This document shows positions 1 through 11,515 of a stretch of DNA of 64,000 nt, piece after piece. The notes below the pieces were generated by a model that saw nothing but the letters and a program-made list of their open reading frames with translations, searched no databases and was not told the DNA's origin. The DNA is from Hypholoma sublateritium FD-334 SS-4 (Eukaryota; Basidiomycota; Agaricomycetes; Agaricales; Strophariaceae). Location of the stretch: the NCBI GenBank assembly GCA_000827495.1, contig KN817518.1, positions 1,204,405 to 1,268,404 of the forward strand, written 5' to 3'. The position numbers and the translations under genes were made by a program. The number at the start of each line of letters is the position of its first letter. The stretch's first letter is position 1.

Positions 1-2770
1 CCACAGAAATTAAAATCGGTGTTAATGGCCTCACCAAATGTTGCAATCAGAGCTGCAATCAGAGGTGCAGTAGAAGAGCTGAAAAAATTATTGAAACTAA
101 AGCTGGCGGTCTGAATGGATGTTAATCAGTTTCTCTAAAACAGACAAATCTTGTCACGTACCAAGAAAGATTTCACCGTCAACCAGATGGAGCACACGAT
201 AAGGTATAGCGAAAGGACAGCGTAGACCCTGTCGACCATACTATTGAGGTGTCATCAAACCCAGAAAAAAAGTCATGCGAACCATAATGTAATAGCGTAA
301 GGCACCCTTTCTCCCTTGGGACGATTCCCTAAGGCCAGTACAAATTGCAGAGCCAATAAAGACAGGTACAACCATTTTAGAGCCAGGTTTACCCAGTGGG
401 TCTATTGGTTGTTAGTAAGGGGGTGAGTAATGTGGAAGAAAGAGTACGCACGATTGTTGCAGTGCCAAAAATATAAATGCTTTGCTCCGGAAGTAGGTCG
501 ATGATGATACTGAAAGTGAGCCACATGTTGGCCAGTGCAAACCAGGAGAAGACGAGCGTAAAGATATTATACTAGACAGAAGTTAGTGATAAGTGGGAGA
601 CGATATTGCGTCAGTGACGCACCAATGCTTGGATATGAAGGAAGAACATGCGGATAGGTCCGTGCTTGGATTTGTAAAACGAGAAGAAGTGAACAAGTGC
701 ATACTTTTGGGCGTAAAATATTAATCGGTGAAGTACTAGGCATGAAAGGTTTTACTCACCACTGAAGCTGCAAATGAACCATTCAGCCAGCGCCTACGTT
801 GTCCAATGAGTTCAACAGCCGTTTCCGGTACATCTGTTTCTGCTTTGCTAGGTTTGACGTAAGTCAAAGTCCATCGTTCCCCAGCTTTAGCCACAAGTTC
901 GAAGCACAGGATACGATCCTCGGCTGAGATACTACAATGAGCAGAAATAGGTTTGAAACAGGCCAATGAAACCTACCTAAGAACATGTTTTTGGTAAAGA
1001 TGTTCATACCATAGATGCCTTTGGGTCCTAGGCGGTCTGCCAGCGAATGGTCTCCATGGAAGTATTGCTCAAGGGGTCTACCCAAGATAGCGCGGTATCG
1101 ATATGCCGAGAATGCACCAGGCAAAACGGACACGTATCCGAAACTGCTTTCCAACGGTTTGTCTATTATCATCGGGGATCCAGGTGAGAATGATAAGTTT
1201 GTGTGTCAGAAGATTAGTTTCGTACCTAATATGTTCGACATCTTATACTCGAAATTTTGAGCTGCGACCAATGGGTTCAATAGTTTCTTTCCGCCTTTGA
1301 TCATAGCGTGAATTTCACCTGCAGAATTGAAGTCAGAATCGCCCAGCAATCATTTGTCAACATTTGCTGATCGACTCACCGCAGCATCCCCCAAGATTGG
1401 CGTTATTGTAGAAAGCCTCCCATAGATAGAAAATGCTTTTATGACCAGGTTTGGTACCAGCGTCGATAAGGACACATATTTCTGGCTGACAGATGGTATC
1501 AGAATACAAAGTCGTGTTTCGGGGCCAAATAGGTGCCACTCACTTGAAGCTGTCTACCGATGGCATTGAAGAGCCATCGATGAGAATTGATTTTCTTCTG
1601 ATTTTTGGCTTTGAGAACAAGAATGATCTGTACCGGGACAAGATTATTCTGATCGTTCGGTATGGGGAGCACGAGCTGAGGTGTTGCGTCCACTGAAAGT
1701 TGAGTGGTATACTGTTGGGTGCAGTAAGTTATTTTTAGATCTCATACTCGGTGGCATTAGAAAGTAACAAACCTCAAAAATATGAGCCACCGTATCCTTC
1801 TCGTCGACTTTCTTTTTCATAACACCATCTTGGTAAACGCCAACCGTAGCCAAAATGTCCAAGACACTCTTGTCCATAGGGTCCAGCCCGTCAACGATGA
1901 GCGCCACCGTAATCTTCTGCCAAGCAGGATTGCCTTCTTCCGTGCTCTTCCGCCAGTACTTGGACTGTTTAGTTTTGCAGATATCCCGAATATTGAGCAT
2001 GACACCGTGCAAGGTGCGTGCGTAAAGAGTTTTGTCTTCGTTGTAAGATGTGACTGCGATGAGAAGTTCGGTTTCGCGGTTGTACATCTTAGTCCGCAAC
2101 GACCACCCGTCTGCCTCGTTAAACTCATCGGGATCGCACGTTGCCGCGGTGTATCTCATATGCCTGTGGAGCAACAAATTAGCCTTCTGCCTAATGCGGA
2201 GTTAAAAGGATTCCTCACGAAAATTCCGTTGTATTGGTATCAGAGTACTTCGTTTCAATGGCCGAGAACACTGGAGTGGGTACAGGGTACTCTGCTATAA
2301 AGTTTCCGTGAGTGAGCTTGACTTTTCGAGTGACACCTCGTTTGATCGTTTGTCGTCTCCTCCACGCATTGTCAATGCCGTTCGTAGACGTAGAAACAGT
2401 CGACATAGGCCTGCCGCCATAATAGTCGCCGTAGGTATTGGGATCTATCGGACTAAAGCAGCGTTAGTGGGTACGTCAAAAGTACTGAGACAACGCGCGC
2501 TCACGCAGGAGGGTAGAACCCGCCAGAGAAGGTTTGGCCGACGTTGAGGGGCTGTTTTTCAATATATTCGTCATCTTCATGGACGTCATAGGCAGGATTC
2601 TGCAAGCTGGTCGTGCTCTCGTAGGGATGGGGCAAGGATGGCGCCCCCAGAGAGAGAGAATCTGCGTCATTCAAGTGGGCTTGACCAGGGCGGTCTGAGA
2701 AGGGGTCGTCTAAGGGCTCGCCCCTTAAAGTTGGGGAAGACATATTCGGACGGGTTTGTCTGGTGGCCAT
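1..2770 (-). CDS. Chitin synthase (family 2 glycosyltransferase), 3' end outside window
   Basis: Processive membrane enzyme polymerising UDP-GlcNAc into cell-wall chitin. The start ATG at 2768-2770 opens an acidic, proline-rich N-terminus typical of the fungal class I-III type. Middle exons (about 2180-1640) carry the chitin synthase N-terminal region (VTSYNEDK, then IVDGLDPMD). Further on, exons around 1170-740 encode PGAFSAYR, an EDR motif and the catalytic QRRRW at 787-801. Four hydrophobic transmembrane exons follow (about 720-125): one with [22 protein letters not shown], another with [20 protein letters not shown]. The last readable exon resembles the penultimate membrane region, so the C-terminus lies left of base 1. 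At least eight short introns are implied. It faces the GST-like gene across 640 bp. The family is certain from these motifs; the exact class is not resolved. Confidence 0.93.
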
Positions 2771-3411
2771 GATGGGCAGCGTCTGGAGGGATGAAAGAAA
2801 TGGCGATGGGGGGATAAAACAGACCGTCAAGGTCGTTGGTTTACTTTAAGCCTAGTACCCTGGAGCTGTCCTGCGCTAATATGATCTGGTCGCAACACCG
2901 CCTGGTATGCACGTGATCTTGCTACGCTTTTAACTGCTGCGCAGCCGCACGTCGGCGCGTCGCCGACCGTGACGCCGCTCGCGATTCTCTTGCCACTCAT
3001 CGCCTCCGTACAGCCCTTCCTTGCACCGCCCCTAGCAGTGGAATTCACCAACTTGTTTCGTTGCGACAATATGAGGACTTGCTTAAAATAGTACGACGGA
3101 TATATATCTAAAGTTGTTCATGTTCATCGTTCGTTCAACGCAAGTTCAACGTCGTTCGCAAGTTTTCCACAGGTTCATAGCAGCGATCCCAGCAAACGAA
3201 GGCCGCGGCAAAAATGTTTTGAAGAAACAAAATCGAATGGATTTCGGACCAATTAGTTGTTGCAGTTGCATGTGTTCACATGCTCGATTTCGGGCCATTG
3301 GGGTTGCCGGGCGGCGGGCGCAGATCGACCCCTCTACAAACTCACAGATTTTCGCCCAGGTCTCCTTCATCCTAACTTCTGATATCCCAATCGTCCTCTC
3401 GTCTAAACGAT
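2771..3411. promoter_or_regulatory. Divergent intergenic region, chitin synthase / GST-like gene
   Basis: Non-coding stretch between two divergent starts. A TATA-like run (tatatatcta) sits near 3098-3107, about 310 bp before the GST-like ATG. Short open frames on both strands here show no domain or codon pattern that supports a gene. Confidence 0.5.
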
Positions 3412-4910
3412 ATGTCCTCCGAGGCCCCAGCTGTGATCTTGTACCGGTAGGTTCTCCCCATACGTGCTGGTGCATTTCTAAATCTGACGTCGAGCGCTTT
3501 CCTTGAAATTGTTATGACCCTGACGCTCAACAATCACCGCCCATAAACGACATGCATTACCATAAACGATATATAATCGTCATGAAGCTATGATACTTCT
3601 CCGTTCACGCACAAAGTTGATAATGTCCTCGCTCTGAAGAACGTCCCCTATCAGCGGGTTCAAGTAAGTCACCAGTAATTACATATGTATCTTCGTTGTC
3701 ATTTCTAACTTTTCGCAGGTCTCGCCTTTGCTGCCTCGTCCTGAAATCACAGAATATCTAGGAATCAACTATCGTCGAATCCCAATCCTGGCGATTGGGA
3801 ATGACGTCTATTGCGATACTAGGTACTCATTCAATAACTCTCGGCTTTGGCCAACTGGGCGATCTGATGCTAACAGTTTTTCTTCGTAGCATAATCACGG
3901 CCGCTCTGGAGCGCCGTTTCCCCCCCTCGCAAGGATACGGAACCATATTTCCGAAGGGAAAGCACAGCGGCAAGGCGGATACTGGGATGATCAAAGCCTT
4001 CGCCAAATCATACGCCGAAGCTGTTCTGTTTGCGCCTGCAGTGACTATGATCCCATGGCAAGCCCTACCCGAAGCTTTCATAAAGGATCGCTCTGCTGTA
4101 AGCCCAACTTTTATAGTCATTTCAACCCTTCATTGATACACCATAAATAGTTAGTCGGAGGACCTATCGATCCCCAGGCTATGGTTGCTCGCAGGCCCGC
4201 CGCTGAAAGCATTCTTACTACCAACATGGTAGCTTTTCCTTTTGCACCCAGCCATCAACCTTGGCTAACATCTGCAATAACAGGCTTTGATAGAAGAACA
4301 ACTCAGTGATGGTCGCGACTGGCTTTTTGATACAGAATTGCCTGGTTTGGCGGATATCTCCGTTCACTTCATTCTTGCGTGGGCGAGGGGATTCCCAGGG
4401 ACCGAAGCACTTTTCGACAAGAGCAAAAACCCGCATGTTATCCAAGTGAAGGATTGCTTCATTATTTCTTTTTCCCCTCATTGCTGAACGCGCGTTCTTC
4501 TTGATAGTGGCTTGACCGTCTTTCGAAGTTTTTCAAAGAGCATGCATCTCAGAACATCTCCATCGTAATCAAAGGCGAGGATGCAGCCAACAAAATTATC
4601 TCTTCAACGCACGAATCTTATGATTTTGTTGGCTTTGATGAAAGGGAAGCATCGCGCTTGGGTGTCTCTGCTGGAGACACTGTTCAGATTGCTCCTGAGG
4701 ATACAGGTAATAAATTGGTCATTGTGTCCATCTGTTCAATGATCTCTGATCTTACTATTCGCAGGTCGCAATTATCCAACCACTGGAACTCTTGTTGCTC
4801 TCAACCGCGAGGAATTCATTTTGGAAGTCTCAGCCCCACAGGGCCTTGTCCGGGTCCATTTCCCCAGAGTTGGGTTCACCGTCAAGGCCGATAAATCTCC
4901 CAAATTATAG
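3412..4910 (+). CDS. GST-like protein with C-terminal beta-rich extension
   Basis: About 335 residues in eight exons. The N-terminus is a thioredoxin-fold GST domain: LYRYDTSPFTHKVDNVLALK, then PLLPRPE, IPILAIGNDVYCDT and an ALE motif. A helical GST C-terminal region follows (about residues 75-225, ending in LADISVHFILAW). After about residue 235 comes an extension not seen in classical GSTs (GEDAANKI, then GVSAGDTVQIAPEDTG, then VRVHFPRVGFTV), predicted beta-rich. This layout matches fungal GST-like proteins with a C-terminal domain of unknown function; I believe this is the DUF7962 class, from memory. All joins are in frame with GT-AG introns. The catalytic residue is not evident and the substrate is unknown. 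Confidence 0.88.
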
Positions 4911-5733
4911 TCACTGTTTCATCTGATTATCAGAACATGTGTATGCTGTGGTTGTCGTAGCCCCCTCCCTCTGGAGCCAGAATCGTCAATGATATGAGAT
5001 GAATGGTTATACATTGTCAAGAAATGAAGAATGGAACGAGAAGGTGACTATAGCGAACTAGAAGCAATGTTGATGTAATCTATGTATCGTTGCCTCAGTT
5101 TCACGCCCAAAGATGACCTTGGCATACAAAACAAATATAAAAGGATTTCCTTTCTGTAGGAATAACAGAAGGCGCGGAGGCAGAGCGAATGAGGCAAACA
5201 AAGCCTTTGTCAATTTATACTTAGAGATAGCATCGAATAGCTTGTTGAAAAGGAATTACCTGATCTCACAGACACGAAATCCACGCCTTATCCAAGAATG
5301 CTCGATCTGCACTCACAAAGGAATGCCTGGATTTTTGTGTTCGGTCGTTTCAAAACAAGGAAGCGTCACGCCTGGTGTGCTTGACGTAGAATTCATCCTA
5401 GTTTCTCCTGCCGACGATACAATTAATGATTTGAGTGTTTATAATCTGCATGGTGTCAAAGTTGAACCTTACCGGGTTTACCTAGATGTCCGACTCGGTA
5501 GGGAGAGCTTTTTTTTCACCACAGGACCTCAATCTGTTGTCCTTTCTCCTAGCTCCTCAGTTTCTCCATCAAGAACGACAAGTCGTACGCTTCGTAGATA
5601 TTTCATGAGGTTGTAGCACACAGAGTCGTGTTTGAGTAGAATATGTGTTTCAATAAATGGAACGTAAAATATCCATGTTTGGGACAGAAAGTTATTTGTC
5701 CAACACGAAGCATTTGCAGCAATCTAGATATTG
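4911..5733. other. Convergent intergenic region with an unsupported 504-nt open frame
   Basis: Lies between the stop codons of the GST-like gene (+) and COQ10 (-), so 3' untranslated sequence is expected. A plus-strand frame stays open at 5113-5616 but encodes a low-complexity basic and serine-rich sequence with no motif, and nothing on the minus strand reads well. No gene is called. Confidence 0.4.
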
Positions 5734-6469
5734 TTAACTTCGTGGACCGTACACCGTCCGGCAGCGATCCTCAAACGCCTGGATCATCAAGCCTGAAACA
5801 TTCCCAAAGAACGTCGCGGATAGCCCAGCATGAAGTGGATTCGCGAATTCATAAGTCAGGTCAAAGGTCACCCAGGTCGGTCCCGGTAAATCAGCCGCTT
5901 CGCTAGTAGGTTCTGAGGAAGGCTGAGGCGGGGAGGCGCTGTGGAACCTCCAAGTGGTTGACAAAGCGTTGAACAACGGCGTCGTCGAAGATGCAACAGC
6001 CTGTATTGTCAATGACTGAAGGAAATAGACAGACAAATGGAGAATACACACTTGGACAGATTTGAAAGGTACGCAAGTGACGGTACTGACGTAGCTTTCC
6101 TTGAAGCTCATGAAGCCGACGGTGAGCTCCGCGTCCACGACGGTCTTTCCTATCATAGCCTTCTTCAGAGCGCCATCGTCGATCCGTGAACCGGTGCAGA
6201 AAGGAATGAATTGTGGGTACGATGCGACGTCGGCTACGACGGCGTATAATTCCTTTGCATTATACCTGTGTAGAGCCTGCAGTTAAGTAGGTTGTGTATA
6301 TCCCGCAGGTGGGGTTATTCACGCACGGGAAAAGTCGCTTTTCATTGAAAGTTTGACTTTGTGACAGAAAATTAGGGATAGATGGTAAATTAGGCAGAGA
6401 GAACAACGTCCGATGAAGGGGTCTGGGTATAGAGCGGAGTGGCCCGCGGGCTATACGTGAAAGTAACAT
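5734..6469 (-). CDS. COQ10: Coenzyme Q-binding protein COQ10, mitochondrial START-like
   Basis: Lipid-binding START-fold protein that binds ubiquinone in the mitochondrial inner membrane and supports respiration and CoQ synthesis. Exon 1 from the ATG at 6467-6469 is an arginine/serine-rich, acid-free presequence consistent with mitochondrial import, ending KRLFP. It splices to the diagnostic YNAKELYAVVADVASYPQF block (about 6255-6195), then PFCTGSRI, VGFMSFKESYVS and, after a second intron, the beta-strand part (TWVTFDLTYEFANPLH) and C-terminal helix (MIQAFEDRC). About 205 residues, usual for the family. All joins preserve frame. Confidence 0.93.
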
Positions 6470-6711
6470 GGCACAGTTTTCTAAACACAGTGATGACGAG
6501 ATGCGGTCCCGGGACCGCGTGTACTATCCATATTTATCCACTGCACTGATCAGCAGGTTTTGGCGCGTGTACAGGCATTTAAAATATTTACATAGGTCTT
6601 CGCGAAAACAGATCATAACTAAGCATAACTTAAGCATAAATCGACACTTGAGCAAATTATACACGATCTCATTTCGCTATTAGAACTCGCTGGTGAGCAA
6701 CGTCTACGTAT

Positions 6712-7535
6712 TTAACCCAAGAATTCAGTGACTTCAGGGCAGTCGCGCGCAATCTAGAGATATATGGTCAACTTGATAGCAATGCGAAAGAGACAGAATA
6801 CCAACGTGGCCTTCTTGTTGGCATTTGTAACAAGTCTTGTTCTTGTTGATGTTCGCTGCTGCTGGTCCGGTAGGAATGGATCCGTCATTGAAGGTAGTGC
6901 CAGGAGCAGCAAGACAGTCCCTACACCAGCTTAGAAAGACACCAATGTGATACAGCAAAATAGTCACCTGGCCAGATGGTTGGGACCTCCGCATCGGTAG
7001 CACTTTACTGGAGGTAAAGTAGAAGTATTCAGAGCACGTCCAGGGGGTGGTACGCGTGATGCAAATCCAGGACCGCCCACACCAGGCGGGGTTTGGCAAT
7101 TACGAGCGAAGTGGCCGAATCGGCCACAATTCTGCCAAAAATCATAAGCGCGCAAGAGCAACGGTAAATGATTTATCTCACGTAGCACTTCTGGTTGACA
7201 CCTTGCTGAATCCTCAAGCTGGGGCATTCCGCTGTAGGATTTATAAACCACTTTGATACAGTGGCTGAAACACAGTGTGTCTAACCTTGAATATGGCCTA
7301 CTCCCCCGCAAGAGTAGCACTGCTTGGCAGCGACAGTTCTAGGAGACGGACAAGCCGAGGACTCATGTCCTGGCTGTCGGCAGTTATAGCACAAACGTTG
7401 TTCAGACGAACAATTCTCGGCAATGTGGCCGACTGAAGCAAAGTTAATACATTGACGATGCTTATACGAATTAGACTGATGCAACTCACGATTGCCGCAT
7501 TTGAAGCAACCTTTCTTAGAGAATTGGTAGGCCAT
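6712..7535 (-). CDS. GIS2: CCHC zinc-knuckle protein, CNBP/Gis2/Byr3 type
   Basis: Small cytoplasmic nucleic-acid-binding protein; family members bind single-stranded DNA or RNA and modulate translation. Six CX2CX4HX4C knuckles can be read after splicing: CFKCGNLGHIAENC, CYNCRQPGHESSAC, CYSCGGVGHIQAEC, CYNCGRFGHFARNC, CYRCGGPNHLARDC and CYKCQQEGHIARDC. A glycine/proline linker lies between knuckles 4 and 5. Five introns divide the gene and each falls inside or at the edge of a knuckle. The last exon ends EVTEFLG with the stop at 6712-6714. The product is about 170 residues, close to fungal Gis2. The start ATG at 7533-7535 gives MAYQFSKKG immediately before knuckle 1. Confidence 0.93.
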
Positions 7536-9044
7536 GCTGCTCCGGATTTAGTGGCATCGGGAGAGAAATTGGGGCGTTATTGACCTCACTTCTCCCGCTT
7601 CCAACTGACCACTGACAACTCTGCCTCCTCCAAATGACGAAGACAAGGTGATTGGTGTGAAGGTGATGAATTCAAGACCGTGGCACGCGCAGTTGATCTG
7701 GCAAAGGAGATCTGCCAAATGCCTGCCCTAACAGGGGGCTTACGTGATACGGGTGCTATACTCGCGGACCCAGAGGCGCCAATTTGCATGTGGACCCGCT
7801 CAACTCAATCCTCCCCGGGCCCCGGCACCTCTGCCGACCTAAATCTCCATGACACCATCAGCTTCTCCAACGGTCTTATCGATGCGGAACACAAGTACAT
7901 TCCGGGGCAATAGTCTATTGATTTGACCGATGAAGAAAGATAACCCCACATATACATTAGCTTGAAAACACCTAAAAGCCCAGTATAAAAGGAGCCGCTG
8001 CTGGTCTAGCGGATACATCCACATCTTCTCCAACTAGGCTTTGGTCAAGTGGTGGGACCATCTTTCGCGTCTTTTTAGATATCGCGTTCTCATTTCGAGC
8101 GTCTAATACAGGCCTTTGCGAACTCTACGCACCTCCCAGCGTTCAGGCAACCTTCGCACGTTCGCGTCCATCGCGCTTCTTGTTAGGATGAAGAATATTT
8201 TCCTTTGAGGTGAGGGATAATCTGCTTGATGCTGCAATCTGGCCTAATAATCTATTCTGCTAGGCGAACGAACCTTGGATGATGTTGTTCCACATCCTAC
8301 CAATAAGCGACGTAACGAGCGAGCGAAGCATGGCTCAGCGTGTGGCAGGGGACGTTTGCAAGAGCATTCAATGGATTACCAGAATATATGTGTATTGTAC
8401 TTTGGAAATTAGTTGCTATGCTCCATGACCTTCCTCTCCATTCAGTATACATTTCGAGTGTTGAGCAAGGTTGAGTACTATTGGTCTGATTCGCGACTCG
8501 GACGGCATGTGTGATGTTCGAATCCTTCGAAGTGACAGACTGCAGGCACTCACCCGCGGCGGTGCCGGTGATCTGTACGCAAATCACGCCATTGATGAAG
8601 AGGATGAGTTCATGGAGCATTTAAGGCTATAATTTCCTAACCGGCACCTACTGAGGAGTATATAACTTCGACACTTCATTACAGCAGTTGTTTCCTTTTT
8701 ATTCCCTCTTGCCGCCAGAATTCAGCTCCTTGCTTGTCAGTGCTCAATTTAAAAATACCCACTCTTGCTGCATCATCGTGACTAATATATCGGCCCGCTT
8801 TGTAGGTATTACAAATGGTTTCAGCCCTATTCTGGCTTTACTTTCAGTGATAACATAGCGGCACTGTTTGCGTCTCGTCCGCCGGTAATATCTGCATGGC
8901 TTATCGTCTTATCGCCAAGTTCCCAGCTCTGTTAAAGTGCTATGTGGGATTTTTCGGGCTTTCGTCCCTTCTCTGTCTGCCGCCCGCTCGTAGCAACTTG
9001 CTAGCCCCCTACCTGTCCAATTTGTGCCCAACAACTCTGTCAAC
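7536..9044. other. Long divergent intergenic region
   Basis: About 1.5 kb between the CNBP-type gene (-) and the aminotransferase (+). It contains two TATA elements (7984-7991 and 8659-8665) and a well-formed potential intron at 8210-8263 (AG|GTGAGG ... CTAG). Only short open frames without recognisable domains are present, so a 5' leader or a non-coding transcript is more likely than a protein gene. Confidence 0.4.
7984..7991 (+). promoter_or_regulatory. Consensus TATA box (TATAAAAG)
   Basis: Perfect TATAAAAG on the plus strand, 1,054 bp before the next plus-strand ATG. A candidate 54-nt intron begins 220 bp downstream. It could drive a long spliced leader of the aminotransferase gene or an independent transcript; sequence alone does not decide. 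Confidence 0.4.
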
Positions 9045-11313
9045 ATGACCTTTGAAATTTTTGAAAAATCTCAATATGTGGCTCTGGGAGATGCTATAGA
9101 CTTATCCCATCATTTATCAATACTGGCCAGGAATCGGGTGCAGTCTCCGCTCAAGGGCTTACAGAGGTACTTCGGAAAACCAGGAATATTGAGCCTCGCA
9201 GGCGGTAAGCCTCTCTCTCAACGGCCATTCCACCAGTATACTCACGGCCTCGCCGTATCTCAGGCCTGCCGCATCCTTCATATTTTCCGTTCGACAAAAT
9301 CAAAGTTGATGCGCTGGCCTCTGACACCTTCTCCGTCGATGCGCACGGGTCCGGGTCCAAAGGCACTCTTTCGTGGATCTGGAGCCTGCTCTCTAATTCC
9401 AAAGACAATATTATGCCTATCAGTATACCCAAATATCCAATGAATCCCGAGGATGTGAACCTGGCAGCCGCTCTGCAGTATGGCTTGGCGAAAGGTCTTC
9501 CGCAGCTGCAAACGATCGTACACGAATTCTCAATGACCGTATACAATCCGGCGTATGCCAACTTCGCGACGACTCTGCACGACGGCAACACAGATGGCTG
9601 GAATAAGGCGGTCATGACGCTGTGCAACCCTGGAGAAGGTATTTTGACTAGCGAATGGACTTATCCATCTGCCATTGCTTCCATGAAGCCATTTAACGTC
9701 AATCCGGTGCCCGTTGGTATGGATGGCGAAGGAATGAGCAGTATTTCCCTTCGTGAGGTACTTTCAAACTGGGACGAAGAGGCTCGCGGGATGCCAAGGT
9801 GCGGATCGCCTCGAACCAAGTATACTAAATACTTATTTGCCATTAGGCCTCACGTCATGTATATCGTGCCTGTCGGCCAGAACCCTACGGGGGCAGTAAG
9901 TATACCAATTAACACACATATTATGTGCGCTTATTTCGACCCTTAAGACTATGCATGCGCAAAGGAAGAAAGAAATCTATGATATTTGCGTTGTATATGG
10001 TACGTTGACGCTCCACATTTGCTGCAATGCCTTTCATTACATGATATCCAGACGTTATAATAGTCGAAGACGACCCCTACTATTTCCTACAAGAGGGACC
10101 TTATGTGCACCCTGCGCAACGCTCGTCATCTTCGACAAGCAATCCCCCGGCTCTTAGTGACAGTGACGAGGATTATATCAAAAGCCTTGCCCCTAGTTTC
10201 TTGTCGTGAGTCTCGTTATTTAGTATAAAAGTGCCTAGGTATTAAATTCAGAGACGATTAGCTTCGATTATCAGGGCCGAGTTGTGCGGTTGGACACGCT
10301 TTCGAAGGTCGGCCTCTACAACATGCAGTAGTTCTTTGAGCAAATCGACTTACATATATCTAACTCTGTAGACAATTGCTCCCGGAAGCCGCCTGGGCTG
10401 GTTTACTTGCAACCCGATCTTCGCAGAAAAGTTCGAGCGCCAATCTGAAACATCCACTCAACAGCCCTGCGGGTTCGGACAGGTAATATATCGGATGTTT
10501 TTTTGTGAATGTCTCGGTGTTGACATTCGATTTAGTCTATCATCACGGAGATGCTTCTGAATTGGAAATCTACGGGTTACTTGCGGTGGTTGAAGGGTAT
10601 GTATCGTACATTACATCTAAATCATGATCACACTAACCGCCGTTGTTCATTGCCAGGCTTGTGTGCACAGTACACCCAGAGACGCGACTTCTTCATTGAT
10701 TGTCTGGTCGAAAAGTTCCATATAGAGATTGCTCCGGCAGCTCAACAGACTAGATTCATAGGCAGCGAAAGATATATCGCTTCCGAGAAGCTCCCCGTGA
10801 CATGGTACAGCAACGAGAAGACTCAGGAACGGAGGGCCCTATTTTCCTTTGTCCCTCCCTCCTCTGGGATGTTTGTTTGGGTAAGCACGCGTGCCTTGAG
10901 ACAACTCCGCTACACACTCTGAACAAAAATCATCTGTCGACTGTAGCTCCAATTCAACTTTGCCAACCACCCGAAGATCAAAGAGTTTGGTCAAGAAGCA
11001 CTGGAAATCAAATTATGGAAAGCTACCGCTGAGGCCGGACTTTTGGTCGGACCAGGTGCGCAATTTATTTGGCAATTTTTTTTGGCTTTGATTAAATCTA
11101 TGTGCGCATGGTAGGCGCGATGTTTTCTGCGAATCAGGACGAAGTTTCATTCGACGCACCTGGTCATTTCCGCATAAGTTTTAGCAATGCAGGGGTATTT
11201 AATCTCCCCGTTATCCTTCTGGCCCTACACTCATACTGCATTCTCAGACTGATGATCTGAAGAAGGCCGTCGATATTTTAGCGGCGGTTCTCAAAGCTTT
11301 TTATGCAAACTGA
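9045..11313 (+). CDS. Aro8-like PLP aminotransferase (aromatic / 2-aminoadipate type)
   Basis: Fold-type I PLP enzyme of the Aro8/KAT-II group, transferring amino groups between aromatic amino acids or 2-aminoadipate and 2-oxo acids. Start is the ATG at 9045 (MTFEIFEKSQY). Visible landmarks: SLAGGLPHPSYFPF across intron 1, then TLCNPGEGILTSEWTYPSA, IVPVGQNPTGA (substrate/PLP asparagine), VIIVEDDPYYF (cofactor aspartate), and LDTLSKTIAPGSRLGW, where the Schiff-base lysine codon is 10315-10317 at an exon end. FDAPGHFRISFSNAG carries the carboxylate-binding arginine. The last exon ends ILAAVLKAFYAN at 11313. About nine exons. Substrate preference cannot be read from sequence. Confidence 0.92.
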
Positions 11314-11515
11314 TCTGTTTAGTCAACTGACCTATATAGTTGGTTGTCTGGGATGTATTGAATATATGGATGTAGATACTGACAGAGTCGTGTAGTCGAT
11401 ATATGTGCCTGATGCAATGATGTATGTTTTACGAACACTTTACTTTCGAATCAATGTCAGATTATTATGAATAATATACACCATAATATTCCACCGCGCA
11501 CCCAAACGGTCTGCC

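Noticed and set aside
1782..2300. 172-codon plus-strand frame
   Set aside because: Antisense shadow of the chitin synthase catalytic exon.
5113..5616. 167-codon open frame on the plus strand between GST-like and COQ10 genes
   Set aside because: No domain, odd composition, lies in a convergent 3' region, and no splice-linked neighbours extend it.
8510..8530. B-box-like sequence (gttcgaatcc) suggesting another tRNA
   Set aside because: No matching A box, acceptor stem or anticodon arm could be folded on either strand.
8297..8620. 107-codon frame on the minus strand in the CNBP/aminotransferase interval
   Set aside because: No motif or conservation recognised; hydrophobic start looked gene-like but nothing downstream supports it.
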